Shown: positions 8,869 through 17,594 of the stretch, in pieces | Position numbering within the stretch: position 1 is the first letter of the stretch | How the letters are laid out: each line of letters begins with the position of its first letter | Origin: an uncultured Monoglobus sp. | Lineage (GTDB): Bacteria > Bacillota > Clostridia > Monoglobales > Monoglobaceae | Direction of reading: 5' to 3' | Assembly: GCA_947630135.1 (NCBI GenBank) | Contig: CANRGH010000008.1 | Span: forward strand, 1 to 64,000 | DNA length: 64,000 nucleotides | Position numbers and translations under genes: made by a program | The notes under the pieces: generated by a model | Database searches by the model: none | What the model saw: only the letters and a program-made list of their open reading frames with translations | What the model was told of the DNA's origin: nothing

Positions 8869-9384
8869 ATGAACGGCAAAGTTAAAAAAATATGCGCGGT
8901 TTTATCGGCGGCAGCGATTGTTGCGGCTATGGGCACGGCGTTTGCGGCGGAGGATGAAACGGCGGATTACGGTTTCAGAAAGGGAAAGGCGAACCATTAC
9001 GGCACAGGCGGCGAACAGACGTTTACGTATTCGCAGCAAACCGACGCGGAAAACGAGTCGGCGGACACGGCCGAATTCAGCTACAGACAGGGCAAGACCC
9101 ACAGAGGCGGCGCGGACAAAAGCCATATTGACAGCGAGGCGTTCGTTGAGGCGGGCATAATCGACCAAGCGGCCGCTGACGCCATATCCGAATACGCGGC
9201 GAAAAAGCATGAGGAGATAAGCGCCATGTATGAAAACACGGACAATATGAGCCCCGAGGAGCGTCATGCGGCGTTTGAGGAAAGAAAAGCTGCCCGCGCG
9301 GACGGACTTGACGAGCTCGTCGGCGCCGGGGTCATAACGGCGGAGCAGGCAGAAGCGATCAAAAATTACACTTCCGCGGAATAA
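8869..9384 (+). CDS. Secreted hypothetical protein with internal repeats
   Basis: Signal peptide MNGKVKKICAVLSAAAIVAAMGTAFA; repeats YGFRKGKANHYG / FSYRQGKTHRGG; RBS aaaggag. Confidence 0.7.
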   Translation: MNGKVKKICAVLSAAAIVAAMGTAFAAEDETADYGFRKGKANHYGTGGEQTFTYSQQTDAENESADTAEFSYRQGKTHRGGADKSHIDSEAFVEAGIIDQAAADAISEYAAKKHEEISAMYENTDNMSPEERHAAFEERKAARADGLDELVGAGVITAEQAEAIKNYTSAE

Positions 9385-9437
9385 ATTTACCGAATATCGG
9401 AGGCGCGGCGGAAAACGCGCCTCCTTTTCGATTTTGA

Positions 9438-9466
9438 TTGAAAAAATTATCGGATCGTGATATAAT
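9438..9466 (+). promoter_or_regulatory. Promoter of the response-regulator/kinase pair
   Basis: TTGAAA-17 bp-TATAAT. Confidence 0.7.
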
Positions 9467-9483
9467 ATTTTTCGGAAGGAGCG

Positions 9484-10160
9484 GTGAATGTGGCAAGAAT
9501 GCTTATAGTTGACGATGAGCCCGATATACGCGCGCTTGTGCGCCGATACGCCGAGCGCGAGGGCTATGAAACGGCGAGGCGGAAAACGGCATAGAGGCTG
9601 TTTCGATCTGCCGCGATGCGGATTTTGACGTTATAATCATGGACGCGATGCTGTCCGAGCTTGACGGCTTTTCGGCGTGTAAGGAAATACGCGCCATAAA
9701 GGATATCCCGGTCATAATGCTCTCCGCGCGCGGCGAGGAATATGACAAGCTGTTCGGCTTTGAGACCGGAGCGGACGATTATGTGGTAAAGCCGTTTTCC
9801 CCGCGCGAGCTGATGGCGCGCGTTAAGGTCGTGACGGGGCGGCACGGCGGCGCGGCGGAGAAAAATATAATAACGGCGGGAAAGATCACGATCGACACGC
9901 TCGGAAGGATTGTCTGCATAGACGGCGCGGAAACGGAGCTTACGGCGAAGGAATACGATCTGCTTTTATATCTCGTGAAAAACGAGGGCGCCGTCCTGAC
10001 GCGCGAGCGGATCTTAGACGCTGTCTGGGGTTATGAGTATTACCCGGCCGACAGGACGGTCGATTGGCAGATAAAGCAGCTCCGCGCGCATTTGGGAGAA
10101 TGCAGGGATTATATTGTCACGGTCAGAGGGGTGGGATATAAATTTGAAGCTCGACACTAA
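9484..10160 (+). pseudogene. OmpR/PhoB family response regulator, frameshifted
   Basis: VNVARMLIVDDEPDIRALVRRYAEREGYET| in frame from 9484, then continues only after +1 base into NGIEAVSICRDADFDVIIMDAMLSELDGFSA...; conserved receiver and winged-helix. Confidence 0.85.
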
Positions 10161-11586
10161 ATCAATAGGTTTTAAGCTGTGGATATATTTCACGCTGTTC
10201 GCGGCGGTCATACTCGCTGCTTTGTGGCTGATGCAAACGGTGTTTTTGCAGAGTTTGTATACCTCCATGCAGAAGCATCAGATAAACAAAATCGCGGATG
10301 AGATATGCAGCGCGGAAAACACCGCGGCCGCTATTGACGAGCTCGCGGCTGACAATTCCGTGCTGATACTGCTCACAGACAGCAGCGGAAACATTATATA
10401 CAGCGCCGACGAGTATAGTCCGTCATACAGAACGGAAGCGCGCGGCCACGGCGGCGGGCAAAATCCGTACCGTGTCGGCGAGGAGCAGAACTGGCAGGAA
10501 GAGGCGTACCGCCGCCTGCCCGAGCACTATGATGATTTTCTCGAAAAGTTAGGCGCGGAAGACGGCGTGTGTTATGCGATCGACCGCGGCGACGGCGGCT
10601 CGCTTGTTTGCGGTCGGCGGCTTTCGGACGGAAATATTTTGTATATCAACACGGCCCTCGGCGCGGTGGGGCAGGCCGTTTCAATACTGCGGCTGCAGCT
10701 TTGCGCCGTCACGTTTCTCGCGCTTCTTCTCGGACTTTTTATCGCTGTGTGGATAGCGAGGCGGTTTTCAAAGCCCGTTTCCGAGCTTTCCGAGCAGTCG
10801 CTCAAAATGGCAAGCGGCGACTTCGGCCTGAAATTCAACAAAGGCTTTTGCTCCGAGACCGACAGGCTCGCCTCGTCTCTCGAATATGCTGCCGCGAAAA
10901 TCGCCGAAACCGATAAGCTGCGCCGCGAGCTGCTCGCGAATGTGTCGCACGATCTGCGTACGCCGCTCACCATGATCAAGGGTTACGCGGAGCTTATACG
11001 CGACCTTGACGGCAGCGCGGACGCGGGCAAAGATGCGGAAATTATTATCCGCGAATCGGACAGACTTTCGCTTCTCGTAAACGACATTCTCGATTATTCA
11101 AAGCTCCAGTCGGGCGCGGCGGCGTTTGAATTTGAGAGCGTCGATCTGAGCGCCGTTGCGGAAAGAACGGCGGAGCAATTTTCGGCGGTGTGCAAATCGG
11201 ACGGCATTGAGATAATCACCGCGATCGAGCCTGAAAAATATGTCCGCGCGGACGCGCGCAGGATCGAGCAGGTGTTTTATAATCTTATCTCAAACGCGGC
11301 CGCGCATGTCGGCGGGGATAAGCGCGTTTATGTTTCGGTCGCGGAAAAGGACGGAGCCGTCCGCGCGGAGATCCGCGACAACGGCTCAGGAATAAGCGCC
11401 GACGAGCTTGAGCATATATGGGACAGATACTTCACATCAAAAAAGCGCGGCTCGAACGGACTTGGGCTGTCGATAGTAAAGGAGATACTGACCGCTCACG
11501 ACGCGCGCTTCGGCGCGCAGAGCGAAACGGGCAAGGGCAGCGTGTTCTGGTTTGAATTGCCGAAAGCGCGGCAGGATTTGCCGTGA
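10144..11586 (+). CDS. Sensor histidine kinase (HAMP-HisKA-HATPase)
   Basis: NVSHDLRTPLTMIKGYAELIRD, NLISNAAAHV, EIRDNGSGISADELEHIWDRYF; TTG start likely. Confidence 0.9.
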   Translation: MKLDTKSIGFKLWIYFTLFAAVILAALWLMQTVFLQSLYTSMQKHQINKIADEICSAENTAAAIDELAADNSVLILLTDSSGNIIYSADEYSPSYRTEARGHGGGQNPYRVGEEQNWQEEAYRRLPEHYDDFLEKLGAEDGVCYAIDRGDGGSLVCGRRLSDGNILYINTALGAVGQAVSILRLQLCAVTFLALLLGLFIAVWIARRFSKPVSELSEQSLKMASGDFGLKFNKGFCSETDRLASSLEYAAAKIAETDKLRRELLANVSHDLRTPLTMIKGYAELIRDLDGSADAGKDAEIIIRESDRLSLLVNDILDYSKLQSGAAAFEFESVDLSAVAERTAEQFSAVCKSDGIEIITAIEPEKYVRADARRIEQVFYNLISNAAAHVGGDKRVYVSVAEKDGAVRAEIRDNGSGISADELEHIWDRYFTSKKRGSNGLGLSIVKEILTAHDARFGAQSETGKGSVFWFELPKARQDLP

Positions 11587-11628
11587 CCGTTATTGTGAAT
11601 TGACCGCAAATAAATATGTTAAAAATAT

Positions 11629-11667
11629 AACGTTCCCCTTGACAAGAGGGGAACGTTAATATAAAAT
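11629..11667 (+). promoter_or_regulatory. Promoter with dyad spanning the -35, upstream of aconitase
   Basis: AACGTTCCCC-TTGACAAGA-GGGGAACGTT; TTGACA 11639-11644, 17 bp, TAAAAT 11662-11667. Confidence 0.6.
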
Positions 11668-11710
11668 ATTTAAGAGAGATTTTAAACAACAAAGAACAGG
11701 AGATGATGTA

Positions 11711-13642
11711 ATGGGCTTGACACTTACAGAAAAGATTTTGCGGAGCCACATTGTCGAGGGCGAGCCTGTCAAGGGCAGCGAGATCGGCATCCGCATCGAC
11801 CAGACTTTGACTCAAGACGCCACGGGAACAATGGCATACCTTGAGTTTGAGGCTATGGGCGTGCCCAGAGTCAAGACAGAAAAATCGGTGGCCTATATTG
11901 ACCACAACACGCTGCAGAGCGGCTTTGAAAACGCGGACGATCACAGATTTATCGGCAGCGTGTGCAAAAAACACGGAATTTATTTCTCCCGTCCCGGCAA
12001 CGGAATTTGCCATCAGGTTCATCTGGAGCGCTTCGGCATTCCGGGCAAGACCCTGATCGGTTCCGACAGCCACACTCCCACGGGCGGCGGCATAGGCATG
12101 ATCGCCATAGGCGCCGGCGGAATGGACGTGGCGGTCTCGATGGGCGGCGGAACTTATTATATTACATATCCGAAGATAGTCAAGGTGGAGCTTTCGGGCA
12201 GATTGAGCCCGTGGGTTGCCGCCAAGGACGTTATTCTGGAAGTGCTGCGCGTTATGTCGGTAAAGGGCGGCGTCGGCAAGGTCATTGAGTATTGCGGCGA
12301 GGGCGTTAAGACCCTTTCGGTCCCCGAGCGCGCGACGATAACCAATATGGGCGCCGAGCTTGGCGCGACGACCTCGATCTTCCCCTCCGACGACACCACA
12401 AGAGAGTTTTTAAAGGCCCAGGGCAGAGAGCAGGATTACACTGAGCTCAAAGCCGACGACGACGCGGAATACGACGAGATAATAAAGATTGATTTGAGTG
12501 AGCTTGAGCCTATGGCGGCCTGCCCTCATTCGCCCGACAACGTTAAGAAGATATCGGAGCTCGCGGGCATGAAGATCGATCAGGTCTGCATAGGCTCGTG
12601 CACAAACTCGTCGCTGCTTGATATGCTCAAGGTGGCGTATATACTGGACGGCAAGACGGTCGATCCCGGCGTTTCGCTGGCGATCGCGCCCGGCTCCAAG
12701 CAGGTTCTCAACATGATCGCCGAAAACGGAGCCCTCGGCAAGATGATCGACGCGGGCGCGCGAATTTTGGAGAGCGCATGCGGCCCCTGCATAGGCATGG
12801 GCCAGTCCCCCAACTCGGGCGGAATTTCGCTGAGGACGTTCAACAGAAATTTTGAGGGCAGAAGCGGAACCAAGGACGGACAAATCTATCTCGTGTCTCC
12901 CGAGGTCGCGGCGGTTTCGGCTCTGGCCGGAGTTATGACCGACCCGAGAACCTTGGGCGACATGCCTAAGTTCACCCTGCCCGAGGTGTTCACGATCAAC
13001 GACAATATGGTCGTTCCCCCGATCGAGGCCGAGAGAATGGATGAGGTCGAAGTTCTCCGCGGCCCCAACATCAAGCCGTTCCCGGTTTCCGAGCCGCTGC
13101 TCGACACGATCGACGCGAAGTGCGGCCTCAAGGTGGGCGACAATATCACGACCGACCACATTATGCCCGCGGGAGCCAAGATACTGCCTCTGCGCTCAAA
13201 CATTCCGAAGATCTCGGAATACTGCTTCGCGGTGTGCGACGAGGAGTTCCCCAAGAGGGCGCTTGAGCTTAAACGCAGCATAGTAGTGGGCGGCAGCAAC
13301 TACGGTCAGGGCTCGTCAAGAGAACACGCGGCGCTCGCCCCGCTCTATCTGGGAGTCAAGGCCGTGCTTGTCAAGTCGTTCGCGAGAATTCATATGGCGA
13401 ATTTGATCAACGCGGGAATTATCCCTATGACGTTCGCGAACGAGGCGGATTACGACAGGATCGACCAGATGGACGATCTGCTTATCGAGAATGTGCGCGC
13501 ACAGATCGAGAGCAGCGACAGGCTTAAGATCAAGGACGTTACCAAGGACTTTGAGTTCGAGGCGAAGATAGACCTGTCGGAGCGCCAGCGGAAAATGCTG
13601 CTCGCAGGTGGACTTTTGAATTACACAAAAAATAATGCATAA
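11711..13642 (+). CDS. Aconitate hydratase
   Basis: GSDSHTPTGGGIGMIAIGAGGMDVA, CIGSCTNSS, ACGPCIGMGQSP, NYGQGSSREHAALAP. Confidence 0.95.
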   Translation: MGLTLTEKILRSHIVEGEPVKGSEIGIRIDQTLTQDATGTMAYLEFEAMGVPRVKTEKSVAYIDHNTLQSGFENADDHRFIGSVCKKHGIYFSRPGNGICHQVHLERFGIPGKTLIGSDSHTPTGGGIGMIAIGAGGMDVAVSMGGGTYYITYPKIVKVELSGRLSPWVAAKDVILEVLRVMSVKGGVGKVIEYCGEGVKTLSVPERATITNMGAELGATTSIFPSDDTTREFLKAQGREQDYTELKADDDAEYDEIIKIDLSELEPMAACPHSPDNVKKISELAGMKIDQVCIGSCTNSSLLDMLKVAYILDGKTVDPGVSLAIAPGSKQVLNMIAENGALGKMIDAGARILESACGPCIGMGQSPNSGGISLRTFNRNFEGRSGTKDGQIYLVSPEVAAVSALAGVMTDPRTLGDMPKFTLPEVFTINDNMVVPPIEAERMDEVEVLRGPNIKPFPVSEPLLDTIDAKCGLKVGDNITTDHIMPAGAKILPLRSNIPKISEYCFAVCDEEFPKRALELKRSIVVGGSNYGQGSSREHAALAPLYLGVKAVLVKSFARIHMANLINAGIIPMTFANEADYDRIDQMDDLLIENVRAQIESSDRLKIKDVTKDFEFEAKIDLSERQRKMLLAGGLLNYTKNNA

Positions 13643-13651
13643 TACCGTTCC

Positions 13652-13780
13652 CGTCAGCCTCGCCCTCCTTCAGGAGGGAGAGGTGGCGCCGAAGGCGACG
13701 GAGAGGGAGGCGAACGAACGTAGGGATATAACTCCCTCTCAGTCTGCTTCGCAGACAGCTCTCCCCCTTAAAAGGAGGCG
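13652..13780. repeat. Dispersed palindromic repeat, copy 1
   Basis: cgtcagcctcgcc...ctccctctcagtctgcttcgcagacagctctcccccttaaaaggaggcg. Confidence 0.8.
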
Positions 13781-13796
13781 GACGACCCCGGCCGCC

Positions 13797-13931
13797 CGTC
13801 AGCCTCGCCCCTTGGGGAGAGGTGGATTTTCGCCGAAGGCGAAAAGACGGAGAGGGGTTTCCGATGCGACTCGGAACACAAACCCCTCTCAGTCTGCTTC
13901 GCAGACAACTCTCCCCCTTAAAAGGAGGCGA
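13797..13931. repeat. Dispersed palindromic repeat, copy 2 (tandem)
   Basis: cgtcagcctcgcccc...cccctctcagtctgcttcgcagacaactctcccccttaaaaggaggcg. Confidence 0.8.
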
Positions 13932-13953
13932 GCCGGCCCCGGCCGCAAATATG

Positions 13954-13972
13954 GGCGGATATTATCCGCCCG
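13954..13972. repeat. GGGCGGATATTATCCGCCC hairpin repeat
   Basis: Identical 19-mer at 57663..57681. Confidence 0.75.
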
Positions 13973-14007
13973 TGAAAAAATCAATAATAACTCAAGGAGG
14001 AAAAAAC

Positions 14008-15168
14008 ATGCCATATACAGCGCAGATAGAGGATGCTAAGAAAAAATTTGAGGCCGTTCTTGAGGAACAGCTTAAAAGAGTTGAAAAAATGAAGGCCGAA
14101 AAGGAGTTTATCGACTATGACAAACTCGATCAGATAATTATCGGAGTGGTAGGCGGAGACGGAATAGGCCCCGCTATCACCGAGCAGGCCGAGAGAATAT
14201 TGAAGTTCCTGCTCAAGGACGAGGTTGACGCGGGCAAGGTCGCGTTCAAGGAGATCACCGGCTGCACGATCGAGCACAGAGCCGAGGTGGGCAAAGCCCT
14301 GCCCGACGATGTTCTTGACGAGCTCAAGCAGTGCCATGTTATCTTAAAGGGCCCCACGACCACTCCCCGTCAGGGCGATCCGTGGCCCAATATCGAGAGC
14401 GCCAACGTTGCCATGCGCAAGGAGCTTGACCTGTTCGCGAATGTCAGACCCGTCAAGGTTCCTGCCGAGGGCATCGACTGGACGTTCTACCGCGAGAACA
14501 CAGAGGGCGGCTACGCGGTCGGCTCAAAGGGCGTGAACGTGACCGACGATCTGGCGATCGACTTTGTAGTTCAGACCCACGAGGGTACCGAGAGAATAGC
14601 GAGAGCCGCTTTTGAATATGCTAAAAAGGCGGGCAAGACCCGCGTGACATGCGTCACTAAGGCCAATGTTATAAAGACCACCGACGGAAACTTCCTGAGC
14701 GTCTGCAAAGAGGTTGCCAAGGACTATCCGGGCATCGAGCTTGACGACTGGTATATCGACATCATGACCGCGAAGCTGGTTGACCCCAAGAGAAGGACGC
14801 AGTTCCAGGTTCTGGTCCTGCCTAACCTCTACGGCGACATCCTGACTGACGAGGCCGCGGAGTTCCAGGGCGGCGTAGGCACGGCGGGCAGCGCCAATAT
14901 CGGAAAGCGCTACGCCATGTTCGAGGCCATTCACGGCAGCGCGCCCAGAATGGTCCGGGAGGGCAGAGACAAATACGCCGATCCGTGCAGCATCATCAGA
15001 GCGGCGGTCATGCTGCTTGAGCACATTGGATACGCCGACAAGGCCAAGGCTCTTGAAAAGGCGCTCGACGAGTGCATGTACACCGAGAAGAAGCTTGTCA
15101 TAACGGGCCGCGACACGGGCGCCACCTCGGCGGAGTTCGCGGATTACGTTATGTCAAAGCTGAAATAA
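14008..15168 (+). CDS. NAD(P)-dependent isocitrate dehydrogenase
   Basis: IIGVVGGDGIGPAITEQ, FYRENTEGGYAVGSKG, NLYGDILTDEAAEFQGGVGTAGSANIG; RBS aaggagg before ATG 14008. Confidence 0.9.
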   Translation: MPYTAQIEDAKKKFEAVLEEQLKRVEKMKAEKEFIDYDKLDQIIIGVVGGDGIGPAITEQAERILKFLLKDEVDAGKVAFKEITGCTIEHRAEVGKALPDDVLDELKQCHVILKGPTTTPRQGDPWPNIESANVAMRKELDLFANVRPVKVPAEGIDWTFYRENTEGGYAVGSKGVNVTDDLAIDFVVQTHEGTERIARAAFEYAKKAGKTRVTCVTKANVIKTTDGNFLSVCKEVAKDYPGIELDDWYIDIMTAKLVDPKRRTQFQVLVLPNLYGDILTDEAAEFQGGVGTAGSANIGKRYAMFEAIHGSAPRMVREGRDKYADPCSIIRAAVMLLEHIGYADKAKALEKALDECMYTEKKLVITGRDTGATSAEFADYVMSKLK

Positions 15169-15261
15169 GCGCAGATCAGACCCGCCCGCGGTTGGTAATT
15201 GTCGCGGGCGGCGCGTGATTATTTACAAACGACAAAACAGAAAAAGCACAGGAGAAAAGCA

Positions 15262-15903
15262 ATGGAAAAGAAAGTATCGGGCTCGGTGATAAACCGTCTG
15301 CCCAGATATTACAGGCATTTGACCGACCTTTATGACAGCGGGATCGAGCGTATTTCGTCAAAGGAGCTTAGCCGCCGCATGGACGTGACCGCTTCGCAGA
15401 TCAGGCAGGACCTTAACTGCTTCGGCGGCTTCGGCCAGCAGGGCTACGGCTATAATGTGGAGTTCCTCAAAACCGAGATCGCCAACATTCTCGGCCTTAA
15501 CCGGGGCTACACGGCTGTTATGGTCGGTGCGGGAAACATGGGCAGGACCTTTGCCACAAACACCAAGTTCGAGAGCAGAGGCTTTAAGCTCATAGGAATT
15601 TTTGACTCCGACCCGGCGGTTGTGGGAACCGATATACACGGAATAAAGGTCTCGGCTTATTCCGAGATCGGGGATTTCATAAAGGAGAACAAGCCCTGCA
15701 TGGCGATCCTCACCGTGCCAAAGGAGGCCACAAAGAGCGTGGCCGAGGAGCTTATCGGCTACGGGATCAAGGCGTTTATGAACTTCTCATATTCAGAGCT
15801 CCGCCAGATGGAGGGAATAATAGTTGAGAACGTTCACCTGGGCGACAGTCTGATGCGGCTCTCGTACAAGATTTCCGAGAAAAACGAGAGCGGCGAGAGG
15901 TAA
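15262..15903 (+). CDS. rex: Redox-sensing transcriptional repressor Rex
   Basis: INRLPRYYRHLTDLYDSGIERISSKELSRRMDVTASQIRQDLNCFGGFGQQGYGYNVEFL. Confidence 0.95.
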   Translation: MEKKVSGSVINRLPRYYRHLTDLYDSGIERISSKELSRRMDVTASQIRQDLNCFGGFGQQGYGYNVEFLKTEIANILGLNRGYTAVMVGAGNMGRTFATNTKFESRGFKLIGIFDSDPAVVGTDIHGIKVSAYSEIGDFIKENKPCMAILTVPKEATKSVAEELIGYGIKAFMNFSYSELRQMEGIIVENVHLGDSLMRLSYKISEKNESGER

Positions 15904-15908
15904 GGCAT

Positions 15909-16778
15909 ATGAAGGTTTACGCCCTTGTGGGAAAGTCCGGCACGGGCAAATCGCATCACAGCATGTGGGTTGCTCGCGAGAATAATATTGATTATATCGT
16001 TGACGACGGCCTGCTTGTCTCGGACAACAAAATTATCGCGGGCAGGAGCGCCAAGCGCGAGCCCACCAAGATCGCCTCGGTGCGCACCGCGATATTCAGC
16101 GATCCCGAGCACAGCGGGGCCGTGCGCCGCGCGATAAAAAAGAACAATATCGACTCACTGCTGATCATCGGCACGAGCGACAAAATGGTAAACAGAATAG
16201 CGGACGCGCTCGACGTCGCGCCCATACAAAAGACGATATATATCGAGGAGGTGTCGACTCCCGAGGAGATCGAGATCGCCCGCGAGATGCGCACAAAGCA
16301 GGGAAAGCATGTTATCCCTGTTCCGACGTTTGAGGTCAAAAAGCAGTTTTCGGGCTATTTCACCGACCCTATGGTGCAGCTCTTCAAACGCAAAAACAAG
16401 ACCATATCCGAGGAAAAAACGGTCATGCGCCCCACCTACAGCTATTTGGGCGACTTTAAGATCTCGCCCAAGGCGATCGTGGACATCTGCACCTATGAGG
16501 CGGAGCGGTTCGTGGTCGTGTACAAGCTGCTCAGGATAAAGAGCAGCACGGGCAAGGGCAACAGGCTCACTCTCGACATTGAGCTTTCGCTGAGGTACCC
16601 CTGCAATGTGGGGGCTGAGGCGGAACGGATAGCAGAGCGGATAAAGGAGTCGATCGAGACACACACCTCGATCACGGTGAAGGCGGTCAATATTTTTGTC
16701 CGCACTCTCCATGTTTCAAGAATATACGCAAGGCAGTTGGAAAAACAAAAAAATGATTTACTTAACTCGGAATTTTAA
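15909..16778 (+). CDS. P-loop protein fused to Asp23/Gls24-like C-terminal domain
   Basis: Walker A ALVGKSGTGKS; C-term YLGDFKISPKAIVDICTYEAER...SITVKAVNIFVRTLHV resembles Asp23/Gls24. Confidence 0.7.
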   Translation: MKVYALVGKSGTGKSHHSMWVARENNIDYIVDDGLLVSDNKIIAGRSAKREPTKIASVRTAIFSDPEHSGAVRRAIKKNNIDSLLIIGTSDKMVNRIADALDVAPIQKTIYIEEVSTPEEIEIAREMRTKQGKHVIPVPTFEVKKQFSGYFTDPMVQLFKRKNKTISEEKTVMRPTYSYLGDFKISPKAIVDICTYEAERFVVVYKLLRIKSSTGKGNRLTLDIELSLRYPCNVGAEAERIAERIKESIETHTSITVKAVNIFVRTLHVSRIYARQLEKQKNDLLNSEF

Positions 16779-17559
16779 TGATGTTCACACGTTTGAATGC
16801 GGCCAGTGCTTCCGCTGGAACCAAAAGGACGGCGTCTACACGGGCGTCGCGGGCGGAAGGGTCTGCCGCGTAAAGGACGGGGTCGTGAGCTGCCCCGACA
16901 GCGACAACGACTTCTGGGAGAAATACTTCGCGTCGGGCGACGATTATGACGCGATAAAGAGCGAGCTTTCAAGGCGCGACCCTGAGCTTATAAAATGCAT
17001 TGAGTACGGCGGAGGAATAAGAATACTGCGTCAGGAGCTCTGGGAGACGATAGTATCGTTTATCATCTCGGCAAACAACAACATACCGAGGATAAAAAAG
17101 ATAATCGAAACTCTGTGTGCGGCCTTCGGCGAGGAGATAGAGGACGGATATTACTCGTTCCCCGCGCCCGAGAGGATCGCCGCGCTCGAACTTGAAGATC
17201 TCGCCTGCCTGCGCGCGGGATACCGCGACAAATACATAATCGACGCGGCCCAAAAGGTCTCGTCGGGCGAGGTGGATATAGCCGCTCTGCCCGAAATGAC
17301 CACTGAGGACGCCAAATGCGAGCTTATGAAGATCAAGGGCGTGGGCGGCAAGGTGGCCGACTGCATACTGCTGTTTTCATGCGGCAGATATGAGACATTC
17401 CCTAAGGATGTGTGGATAAAGCGAGTCGTCACTGAGCTTTACGGCGTGCCCGAAAAGGAGATCGACGGCTTTATCGCCGAAAAGTACGGCGATCTGGCGG
17501 GCTTTGCTCAGCAGTACCTCTATTTCTGGGCGAGGGACAACAAAATCGGAACAAAATAA
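16753..17559 (+). CDS. 8-oxoguanine DNA glycosylase
   Basis: ECGQCFRWNQ, FIISANNNIPRIKKIIETL, MKIKGVGGKVADCILLFSCGRYETFPKDVWIKRVV (HhH-GPD). Confidence 0.9.
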   Translation: MIYLTRNFNDVHTFECGQCFRWNQKDGVYTGVAGGRVCRVKDGVVSCPDSDNDFWEKYFASGDDYDAIKSELSRRDPELIKCIEYGGGIRILRQELWETIVSFIISANNNIPRIKKIIETLCAAFGEEIEDGYYSFPAPERIAALELEDLACLRAGYRDKYIIDAAQKVSSGEVDIAALPEMTTEDAKCELMKIKGVGGKVADCILLFSCGRYETFPKDVWIKRVVTELYGVPEKEIDGFIAEKYGDLAGFAQQYLYFWARDNKIGTK

Positions 17560-17594
17560 ATTGTTTTATATAAATTTTAAGGAGGAATGAAAAA

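Noticed and set aside
13652-13931. CRISPR-like array
   Set aside because: Only two long copies with one short gap; no regular spacers and no cas genes.
13635-14039. 134-aa ORF and the extended start at 13822 of the isocitrate dehydrogenase ORF
   Set aside because: These read through the dispersed repeat; the real start is ATG 14008 after aaggagg, where conserved protein sequence begins.
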